The position numbers and the translations under genes were made by a program. A stretch of 64,000 nt of DNA, from contig OX359195.1 of the NCBI GenBank assembly GCA_947172415.1, positions 2,778,501-2,842,500 of the forward strand, given 5' to 3'. The stretch comes from Chondrosia reniformis (lineage: Eukaryota; Porifera; Demospongiae; Chondrillida; Chondrillidae). The notes below the pieces were generated by a model, which worked only from the letters and a program-made list of their open reading frames with translations, was not told where the DNA came from and made no database searches. Below are positions 11,801 through 23,800 of this stretch, one piece after another (the first letter of the stretch is position 1; each line of letters opens with the position of its first letter).

Positions 11801-14800
11801 ATCATAGGGAAAACTTCAAAATTTAACATGTATCTATATCAAGGTATAGTTTACTATGTGTCCAATCAGTATCATTAAGATATGTCACCAGATAACAGAG
11901 TTGTAGGAGTGCAGCAATATTTTGGTACTTAGATTGCTGAAATTTAAGGCTTCAGAAAGAGTGAGAACTGGGCTCTCGAATATCACACTCTTAGTTAATA
12001 AGCACTTATCAAAATGAAACATGATAATCACTAATTAACCTATACTCATAAAAACTGAATGTATAGGTATATGTATACATACATGCACTGCTACTTACTT
12101 GAGTAAAGGAGCATGTTGTTAGTTCAGCATAGCCTATGAGAATAGGAAATAATAGAATAATAATAATAATTACATATGAGCTGCCCAATAACTACTGCAA
12201 AGAGTAACTAGTAGAATCACCTCAGTTGACACAAGATATGTAACCAATGAAATGAATACAAATCCTTAGAACTTACGTATATAGTAAATGGTATATTATA
12301 CAATATCATTACTTGCCATATAGTATATACAAAATATTCACATAGCATTACTTGTCAACACAGGAGGTTCCTTATTATTGTACGTATATATACATTGTAT
12401 ATGAAGTTGTATTCAATGTATTGTATACATTAGACATGAAAAGCAACTACTGTACGCATGTAAGAATTTAAAACAATTTAATAAAGTAATATAGTGAGGG
12501 AATATAGACTGTCCTGCATAATGTTTTAATACTATTGTACATAACAGCGACCTCCTACTGAGGAGAAGAGCTGCATGGTGAATTGATTGAATGATTGATA
12601 TAGTGAGGGAAGGTACATAATACGTAACTCCACAAGTAGATAGCTACGACATGTGTATAATGTGGCAGCATGTATACTAGATCTTGCGTGAGACTTTCAT
12701 ACAATACGGAAACAATGTACCACAATACATATGGATGCTTACTTGACAGTTCTGAGGGATCAATCAAATGGTATTTAAAGCCTCTCTTTGCTAATATCCC
12801 TGAAATTTGCTGTCCATCTTTGAGTTCTTCAGATGCTAAAGTACCAACCACTTTTGCAATCTTTTCACCTTTAAAATGCAGCATAACCGATTGAGTGTTC
12901 TTGGGTGTGTAGATCTCCAAACGAGAATCATCCTCTTTGTCTTCATATTCACGATCTAAGGCTGCCTTCAAATGTAGCATCTCATTCTGCTCCCCATGGA
13001 CTAACACCTAACATTATATGGAAATATTTTTATTCATTGCTTTTGTAAGCTACTTCTGATGATTCGAAGGAATAAACATGATTTTGTCTGGAAGAAAAAA
13101 GGTGAGAAACTCACCAGATGATGTGGCTTTAACAATCTTACAAATTCACTTGATTGCTCATAGTCAACATGAGCTGAAAAGGAAATGTAATCTACAAACA
13201 GTAGAGGAATAAACATTACCAGATATTATAATAAACAACCCCTCAGAGTCCTGTAATACATTCAAAGGCATATGGTACGTACATACATACAGTGGACCCT
13301 AACCTAACAGACACCTTTCAAATGTAAACACTTTTTTTAAGCATGGACTTTTTATGCTATTCTGCTCCTACAAAATTACCCTTTAAATGTGGCCACTCCA
13401 CTATTCTATATTACAGACACATGTGATGAGATAGCAACATATAATATTATGAAGGTCTCATCTATACCAGCTTTGCTCTCTGTTTGTAGAAAAAAGCTAA
13501 CACTGATCTCTATTCGTCAAAATCCCTGAAATAAGGACACCTCAATAATCAGAGTACTTTGGTATTATCTAGGGTGTCTGGTTTATAGGGGTAACAGTGG
13601 ATATCCATATAGAGCACGGTAAGTATCACATGCAGAGTGTGGTAGTAGAGATGGCTTAAAATATGGCCGCCATTAGTACTATCAATTACCACATCATTAT
13701 TCAACAACAAAGCTATTTTTGGTTTCATTTGGTTATTTGCAGTCATTTATGCACACTTTCTAAATGTCAATGCTCTACAATGCTTGCAAAGATTTTAACC
13801 AGTAATACACCCATTTCCAAAATTATACATTTCTTCTTCTGCAGAGACACTACTACGTATATGCCTATATATGGAACATATGTACATACTGTATATGCCT
13901 AGATTTATAGTACAAAAGCATATGGCATTGGATACATAGATTAAACTGAAAAGGTCAAAACCAGCAAAGGTGATACTACAGAAGATGATGCAAATACGTA
14001 CGTAATTGACACATGAAGAAACCCAGGAATCACGCAAAGAGTAAGTGATCAGCAAGGGTGTGTCCCAACTAACCAACAGACATTCAAATGAGTAAGTGAT
14101 CAGCAATAGTGTGTCCCAACTAACCAACAGACATTCAAATGAGTAAGTGATCAGCAAGGGTGTGTCCCAACTAACCAACAGACATTCAAATGAGTAAGTG
14201 ATCAGCAAGGGTGTGTCCCAACTAACCAACAGACATTCAAATGAGTAAGTGATCAGCAAGGGTGTGTCCCAACTAACCAACAGACATTCAAATGAGTAAG
14301 TGATCAGCAAGGGTGTGTCCCAACTAACCAACAGACATTCGAAGGGGGAGCTTCTGGCCTCCTTGCGTAGTAATGTCGGGAGGCTGGGACAGGATCTGTT
14401 TGGCAAGTGTTCCTTCCACACAGTAACCAGCCACAATCACTCCATTCTTCTTATCTGTGCACCAGGCTTCAAAGAGATCACGTGAGAGACCACTCTACAA
14501 GAGAAACCCACACTTATTAGCTTGTCATTTAGGAAGATGGTAGCTATACAAGGATGATATTGTATCAGATGGAATGGAAGGCACTATCATAGTGAATAGA
14601 GACATACGTACGTATATTTCTACAATATGATCAAGAAATCTTAAAAAATCCAGTGTCACATCTAATACAATCTATCTGTGTGAAGTATACAAACATGGAC
14701 TCCAGCAAATATGTTACACAATCATTTTCCCATGCACTGTCAGCTAACATTAACTGTAGGCCAAAATACCATACACATATAGTTCCATATGTACTCGTGA

Positions 14801-17800
14801 TAGTACCTGCATCATTCCAGGACTGGCCATGATTACGCAAGGACCCAGACCATCAAAGTCATCAAGACCCTGTAAGGTAAACACATACTTAAATAAACTG
14901 GAAAGTAAGAAAGTATGTTCAGTTATACACTATACATAAAACTATATGGCTAACAGTTAAATAGAGGCAAACTTTTAAAAGAAGGTAAAATCAGAAGATT
15001 GAATCAAACTTGAATTGCTAATCTGTCAAAACTCTTTAGAATGTTTTAGGACATCCTCAAAAAAGAATTTCTTCTAACTCTGCCAAACTTTTCTTTGAGA
15101 TGGTTCGTCTTTAGTATTTAGACACTTAAAAAATTAAATCAAAGATCTACCATGAAGTTAAATATTGAGGCAACCTACGTAAGTTACAGTAAAATACTTA
15201 ACAGGATCAATCTTATAAGGAATAAACTTAACTTTAAAATGGATGTCAGGTGAATGGTGTTGTTGCAAAAGTGCGCTGAATATCAATTAAGATGAAAATT
15301 GTACACAAAACTATATAACAACTCTTCAGGCCATCCTTAATGAAGCAAACTATTTAGGCAACACAAGTAACTGATTAACAGTAAAATAACTGGATTCTTC
15401 TATGTGGAGCTTTCCAACTATTGGAAGTAATGTTATTTGCTTTATACAGAAGCTTTCAAATGTGCAGACAGATTTACCTTGAGACTAGAAATGTGTTTGA
15501 ATACAAAAGGATTGGATATTGAAATTTGGCTCTTTATTCTCTCATTCATGGCTCCAATGAATGTCTGATAAACTAACAGTACAAAGAATAAGTATTTAAA
15601 AATTGAAATATAGTTTAAAAATGTGACTTGAACATTTATCTAAGGAAACACTGATAATAAGAGTGATATCAGCATTCAAACATGTCAAGGAGACTGTGGC
15701 CTAGAGGGACTCTACATGTACATAGAGGCCCAAAGGTAATACTTGCCATTAACAATCAATCAGTAATTCTCCATCACCTTTCCCTATGTAAACTTGACTG
15801 TTTTTCTAATTGCTAAAGACCTCAGGGTTGAAACGTTTAATTGCTGAAAAATTGTGTTGCTGAGGCTTCTTTAAACTAATATACGTATACTCTCAATGTA
15901 CACCTCTATCATTTTGTAATACATCATATAATATATATATACATATACTCACCAGCCATGCATTTCTTAGCAAGAGAGGAGGCATAGTAGATGGGGACAT
16001 CATGGAGTTCCGGATGACCTGCCCAGTACTCATCTGAACAAAGTAAACAGAAATGTACTTCTGAGACACTTGGGTACCCAATCACAATCTCATATCACAT
16101 AAGGTGAAGAACCTGTTTCAACACTTTTAAAGGTCTATTAAGTCGCAGGATTTGGTAGAAACTATGCATGATTGGTGCCTCAATTAAGGTAAATTAGCTA
16201 CGTCTAGCTCATACAATCATACTTTTATAGAAGCTCACAAATCATAAATGCCTACAAGAGTTAGTAAATGTGAATACCAGTCACATGAAAAATCTAAATC
16301 AACACTGTCCTACATGTTTATCAAGCAGAAGAATCCAAGATAAAGGTGTGGAGACATGTCAACTGTTGAAAGAATATAGCGGACTTTAGCATCAAGAGCT
16401 GATCCTAAACTGTAACTGCTATACATGGTGAATGCTTGCTCTCTGCTTATATATGTATGTATGTACTTCCAGAATGACTTGCATGGTCACTGATGAAAGG
16501 TAGTATTTCCACAAACAGCTGTCTGGCCCAGTGGAACAGGAGAATAAAGAGAAAACTCTTGTATCCTCATCCAAATCTCTCACTAGGTTTAGTTCCCTAT
16601 ATGTAGGTCTTTTACCGTAGAATGGATGAGTTGTACAAATGGACAAACCTAGAATGAGCAGCAATTCTTGTGCCCTTCCCAGTGCAAAGACAGGTATCAG
16701 ACAGCGACCTCCCCTAGTGATGATGTCATGGATAGTACTTGTAAACCTGCTCTCTCTGTCTTCCCTTCTTTCATGGATATGTGTGCCATAGGTAGCCTCC
16801 ATTATCATTACATCGGGGATCACATTAGGGATTTCAGCTGCCATCAAGTGTCTGTCTTCCTCACGGGAAAAGTCACCAGTGTAGAGAATCTAAGAATGAA
16901 AAGGCAAATACCTAATTAAACAGATTGTATATTTGAGATGGTTCCTTTTTTAGTGTTTTAAGCATCTAGAGACGCAGTTGGTTCTTTTAGGATTCGGACA
17001 TTTCAACCCTGGGGGTCTTTTCATCTCTGGTGCAGTTAGAAGAAATCCATATCATCTCACAGTATATACGTAGTTAGCTACCACCATGTATTACCATATT
17101 AAAATTGAACCTTAATGTTGATAAGAGGAACCACGTATAGTACAATTGCAAGTGCACTTGAAAGGAAAGGTTCAACTTTCATTTCTGCACATTTGACTAT
17201 AATGTTACAACTTATTCTAGACTCCTTAAAATAGTAAAAAATGTACTAAGAAAACAAAGTGTTAGAAAATGTACTATCAAACATGTCCTCTAATTCAATC
17301 ATTGAACTATAAACACATACACGGAATACATAACTTGTCTTTAAGTAGTGCTACTCGTACCTTGACACCTGCTAGTTCTATCATAAACATGGCTGCCCCT
17401 AAAACATGGCCGGCTGTGTAGGTCCAAAACTTAATGCCTTCCACCTCAACCTCCTGATGAAAGTTGACAACTTCAATCCTCTCCATTGATTTCTCTAGTT
17501 CCTTCTCACTGTACAACATCTGGTCAGCAGCAATGTTACTAGAATGCAAGGCAGGAGATTAATACATATACCAAGTACAGAGTACAAAATTGTTCCGTGT
17601 GGATTTCCTGTTGAAAAAAACAACAATTTCTTTATACAGCTATAACAAAGCCACTATTAGCTTGATAAGCAATAATATATTCCAGTGAATATTTTTGCTT
17701 ATCATCATAGCCTTTGCATGGCTCATCGCAATTAGCTCCCCCTTCTTGTACAGAGGCAATAATTCATGACATCACATGACATCACAGTTTCCCCACCAGT

Positions 17801-20800
17801 TCTTTTGATTGGTTCTGTAACTCAAATTGGGGCCAGGATAAACGGCAGAATTACGGAATGGCGGAATGGCCAAAACGAACCCTTGCAAATGACGATCTCG
17901 ATTCAGAAAATGTTTTGTTTAGCCGCTTCTTGTTCCCCACTACGAGGCAATGTGAAACGGCCAAAACAATCGAAGTTCATAAGTCATGAAAAATTAACGC
18001 AGTTTTTGATCGTACAGTACGGTAACACAAATTTTCACATCATGTACGTATACATATCAGTGCAAATTTAGAAGAAACGCTTACTTCAGCTGATGTATGA
18101 TGTAATGGAATCGAAGTCAGCATGTGTTAGGATTAGCAGCCTCAGCACCACGTGTTTTGCTTTTGCTCAGGAGTTTATTGCTGATGTCATGGGGAATGTC
18201 TCAACTATGGAGCATGGTCTACGAGATGCCAAAGATGAAGAAGTATTCACTGCTCAGTTAAGTAGCCTTGAAGTAGTACGGAACAAGAGGGAACATACAT
18301 ATACCAATCAGGATCCTGTCTTCTATGATTGGTTCCTTAAGCATTCTAAAGATGTCATCATCAATTCAATGCTTTATAGCATTCGTAGATCTGCTGGCTT
18401 AGGAAATTCACCTTCTCCCTATTACACTAATGCTGTAGAATCAATTAACAACCTGCTTAAGCTACGCACCAATTTCAAGAAACAAGAAGTCACCACATTT
18501 ATTGTGAAGTTGAAAGAATTAGTTGATAATCAGTTTGCAGAGGTTGATAGAGCTGTTGCTAGAATAGGTGACTATGAAGTGTCTAAAGATTGTCCCAAAT
18601 TCTGCTTCTCCTCAGCCAGCTGGTTTTCAATGTCTGAGGATCAAAAACAAAGAATACTAATGCATGTTCAGTTTCTTTTGCCATCAGTTAGCCTACAAAA
18701 AGAACATCATTCTCCCAAGGAAAGTACTCTTAGTTTTATACAATCTCAAACTGGTCCTGAATCAGCATCACCCTTTAGCCAAGCCACAGTACAGAGCCAA
18801 GATACTGGACCCACTAGCCAAGAACCATCCAAACTGAGTACTGATGCTGATAGGCAAGAAGATGCTAACCTCATAGCAGGACTTGCAATTCCTCAGTATA
18901 TTGCAGACACCATCTGGAAACATGCTACAAGCCTACTTCAGAAGGATAGTAACTTCGCTTCAGCACCAGGAATAAATGGGCAGGCTTGGCTAGTTGCCAG
19001 GTCTAGTAGCAGCAATGCTGGAAGGCCTTACTTTGTACGTATTCATAAAGGCCATTATGAATGTGAGTCTGACTGCATCTACTATCAGACCTGCAAAGTT
19101 TGTCAACACATTGTAGCTATAGCAATCAGAAGTGGAGACCTCAGTAAGTTCCTCACCTGGCATAAGAAGCAAAACCATCACGTCAACACCACCCATTTAG
19201 CACAAAGTGGCCTGCCACTGAGTTCTGTGGGGAAGAAGAAAGTCCCAAGGAAGGGTATTTCAAAACAAAAAAGTGCCAAGATAAGAAAAATCTGTGCTGA
19301 GGCAGATGAGTCCTCTTGGCAACTTAGACCACCCCGTGGAAATGTCAGTACTACCGGTACCACTTCTACCCCAAGCCAGATAGCCACCCCAGTTATTGTG
19401 CAACCGGCAGCATCACTTAGCCAGATTTCCAGTCCTGCTTCACAGCTGGTGTCACCACAAGTATCAGCTATTTTCCCTGCCCCATCAGCCTTCCTTTAAG
19501 CTCATTCTGCTACATGGTAACATTGCTGTTTGCTTAGGATGCCACCAGAGATTTCCAGGAACCTTCTGGTGATTATGCTGACCCGCCCTATAACATGGCC
19601 ATCCAACACGTGGAACAGCGAATGTTCAACAGCCCCATCACTGGGATGCCAACAAGTAGAGTTGGTAATGCCTATTATCACGTTTACTTGCCTTGTCTGC
19701 AATCCAACTGGCCTACCTTATCTGGCAATGATATCATTATTCCCACAGAACTACCTATGTTACAACCAGAGCACAAGATATTTCTCTTTCAGAACCTTGG
19801 AATTAGAGTTTGAACAGTGTGTGTACTACCTAATTTCAAAGGCCTCTTTAGCAGCTAACTCAAATTATTAATTCAGTGACACTAGTACTAATACTTAGTT
19901 TTTGCCAGTAGGCTTTATTTGCTTAATATACCATAAGGCACAAAAATTAATAAGATTCGTACGAAAAATTGTTTTCATGACTTATGAACTTTGATTGTTT
20001 CGGCTGTTTGAAATTGCCTTGCAGTGGGGAACGAGAAGCGGCTAAGCAAAACGTCTTCTGAATCGAGATCGCCATTTGCAAGGGTTCGTTTCCGCCATTC
20101 CACCATTTATCCTGGCCCCTCAAATTGTATTATTTACGTAGCTGATGAAGGTCTACAGACCGAAACGTCCTGAAATAAGTTAATTGTTTCACGCTGCTAC
20201 AGAAAGCTGAATAACCTATCTATCATAATTTTACTCTTATGACCTCATTAGTTCTTAGTCCTAGCTACCTTGTCAGTTTCATTTTTAAATTAACTTCTAT
20301 TTTAAAGAGGCACTGTTTGTCCAAAATGTCAGTAACTTTTTTTGAAAATTGAAAGTACAAAAAATGTGACCACTATATTCCTTATGTATACAGGGCACCA
20401 GATCCTTATGTGTTGCAAATAGAAAACCTCCAGTTTCTGATTTACTTCCTTAATGTACTGTTTAGTAGTGAATATTCAAAATCACTTACCTAACTTTTAT
20501 GTAGTCAGAAAGAAGCCAGCGATAGATAGCCTTTGTAGCATGAGTCATAAACACTCTACCTTTAAATGAAGTCTACAGTTAGACATATATACAGTACATA
20601 GGTGAATATATGTGTACTCTGTAAGATATTTACATAGGGGTTACACACAACAAATCCTTTACAATGAGTCGCTGTAGAAGACCCCCAGGGTCAGACATTC
20701 AAGTACTAGCTGTATCTCTAGACACTCAAAGGACTACCATCTTGAAGATACAGAGAGATAATAAGCATACACATGTACGTACGTATGTAGGTTCCCATCT

Positions 20801-23800
20801 GGTTAACTTTATATCTTTACATGAAATATCTAAGATACCATTTTATATCTTTACATGAAATATCTAAGATACCATTTTATATCTTTACATGAGATATCTA
20901 AGATACCATTTTATATCTTTACATATATATATACAGTGGAATCTCCCTATAGTGAAGCTCAAAGGGGATCAAAAATATACAGTATATCAACTATATTTAC
21001 TATATTGAAAGTATATAAAAGAATACAACTTTTGCTGGGGCTAGCAAAGTACGTACATACACTTCACTATACTGAGACATTCACTATGGAGGATTTCAAA
21101 GTCCTACTGAATATGTAATGATTGTAGAGATTGCCTAATTGATTATTGGTTTAAAGCTAGTACTCACTATATATATATATAAACATCAAAGAAATTAGGT
21201 CCCCCAAGTATATGTGGAAACGTTTGGAAATTGCTAGTTGAACTAAAATTTCGCTTTTTTTTTTCGCGAATGGTGCTTGAGTATTTATATTAGTTATATA
21301 GCCAATGCATTAGTATTAATCCTTAATGGGAAATGTTTGCAAAATAAGTGTTTGTAAATGTCCTTCCTTCACAAAATTCGCAAAAAATTCATCTGGAAAC
21401 ATTTCTAGGCATACGGTACAAATTAGGTTATAATTCTAGAGAAGAGTACAGTATGGAAATCAATTGCACAACAATACGGGGATAAGAGTTCTAAATTTGG
21501 GAACTCTGTATAGAGTGTCCTCAAATGAAACAAGGTTTTGAATTACCTGTTTATTTAGGGACATGAACTCGGCAATACTAACATGGGCGGGTGGGGTAAT
21601 ATACAGAGTCAAGTGATGATGTCAAAACTCATCTACAGATACAGATCTTAATATTCCCATATAAGCTCTTGTTTCCTGAGAAACACAAACACAATAAGCA
21701 ATGGATGGAACCAGAGTTCACTTGAGTAGGAGGGAGTTAAATAGAGAGTCAAATAACAATTATATGTGAACAATTGATCTCCAATTACCATTGCCTCAAC
21801 GAGACAGCTTCATTAGCTACAACATGTACAGTTTGAAAACCTTTTAACAGTTTACTCATGAGAGAGGGTTAATCTCATGTTAATTTAAACCAGCACTGGA
21901 CTACCAAGGTCAGTTACCTATGCACACTGTAAACCCACTGAAGGAGTCACATTTTCATGCCAACATGTGGTTTAGCCATGCCAACACATGTGACTAGATG
22001 TGCTACTTGTAAACAAACAAGTGCTTTGCTACTGTATAAGGTTAATTTTTTAAAATGCATGAGGATCAAGAAAAAAGACAAAGACTCCCAGGATCACTGA
22101 TGAAGGGTGGAATTCTCAGAAACAGCTGTCAGACCCAGTGGAGAAGAAGATGAAAGAAAGGAAAAGAAGAAAGAAAAGACTCCTGTGTCTTCATCCATAG
22201 CTCTCTTCAGGTTTAGTTCCCCTATAGGCTTTTTTACAGAATAGGCATATAGCATGTAAAAAATGGGATATTAGATTTTCATGAAAACATTTCCTTATTT
22301 TGCTTAAAGGTAGTTAGACTTTATTAACAAACTGTAAACAGCTTAGGTGAGAGGAGATGAACTTGACAATAAAAGCAAAATCAACAAGTTTAAACAAAAA
22401 TAGGGACAGAAATGAGTACTGCCTCGTAAAGTCAGACCTCAGTATAGTCAATCTGAATTTAATGGATTATGAGAGGTAATTAGCTAAAGAAGTTTCTAAT
22501 TTTTTACACAAACAAAAGAAGACACTCATTTTGAAGATGTCTCTAGTGTAGTAATGTAATAAGTTCTCCCAAATGCAAAAATGCTTATGGTTTCCTTATC
22601 CACCAAAGTGTGGATATTACCCCTATCCAGAGTTTAATCTATACTGTATTAATGATGATGATGATGATGAATATGAAATGACTAAATATAATACTCACTT
22701 TAGCTAAAAACCAGGGCAGTGCGCCACAATGATCCAAATGGAAACTAAAGAAAGTGAAAACAGAAATGCGGATTGAATCGGAGGTGAACCAAACCTATAC
22801 AGCAACCATCTCTAACTAGTTAGCATAAAAAGTTGAAAATCATTTTAGAGATAACCTGAACTAAGAGAATATTTGCACTAAGACTATGCAGTTAAAGACT
22901 AAGACGATAATAACAGGAAACTGTAATGTGTCGACCAGCCAAGTTAACAAAGCCTTACCTTGACTGGAGGGACTGAAGTCCTATTAATAAGGTAACCAGT
23001 GGTCATCTGCCAAGTGACTGAATAAGACTTGGGTCACTTGACTGGTCTACATGATATCATCCAATGTTTGTTCACTTTTACAAACAACTTACTGAGTCAC
23101 AAATAAGACATCAATTTCTTCTGGCTCAATCAGGTCAGTGTAAGGAAGAGCATCAAGGCCATGTAGACCAGGATGAAGGCCACAGTCCAGCTACGTACAT
23201 TAGTAAGAAGTGCTTCATAAACACATTACAGACTGAATGCTACAGATGAGTAACCTAAAACACCATTTTCCCACATACTATGCTTATTCTACAGTACAGG
23301 GGCTAACCGTAAAAGGCCTATAAGGAAGTAAACCTAGTGAGAGCTTTGGTTAAGGATACAAGAAGAGCCTTTGTCTTAAATCTGCTCAGCAGGGGGCCAG
23401 ACAGCTGTTTCTAGGAATACCTTCCTTCATCAGTTATATCTTAGGTTTTAATAATTCTCTCTTAATGAGCCAATAAACACACAAGAAATGCAGGCAGGTA
23501 GATGTACAATGAGTCAATAAAATTGGTGAGTACAATGAAGCCTTCACATACAGTCACATTTTAGTACAGCCTTTAAAGGTGGGAAGTACATATTGTTAAT
23601 CCTTGGTTACCTTTCATAAGAACTGTTGAAGGCTCACTACACATACACAAGTTTATAGTATAGTGCAGGCCTTACAAGGTGTCTGTAATAGGCGATCAGT
23701 CATGTTTGACATAAATTTTATAAGTAGTTTCAATGCACATACTTCAAAATTACATAATTATTGAGGCTTGCATATTCAAAATGATTAAATACACCATTGC

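Larger units (their letters stand above)
17821..20127. mobile_element. Mutator-like (MULE) transposon with 9-bp target duplication
   Basis: The element proper is 17830-20118 (2289 bp) inside CPSF3 intron 5. Its ends are GGGCCAGGATAAA and the inverse complement. The inverted repeats extend about 145-165 bp (17830 to ~17992 and ~19974 to 20118) with scattered mismatches. The flanks carry an identical CTCAAATTG at 17821-17829 and 20119-20127. A 9-bp duplication plus long inverted repeats is the hallmark of Mutator-like elements. It encodes a SWIM zinc-finger protein on the plus strand (18093-19813), opposite to the host gene. The catalytic part of a MULE transposase seems incomplete. Confidence 0.9.

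Noticed and set aside
13795..14436. 213-residue open frame on the minus strand with a 17-residue repeat
   Set aside because: It is the 51-bp minisatellite read in one frame. It is out of frame with exon 11 of CPSF3 and has no other support.
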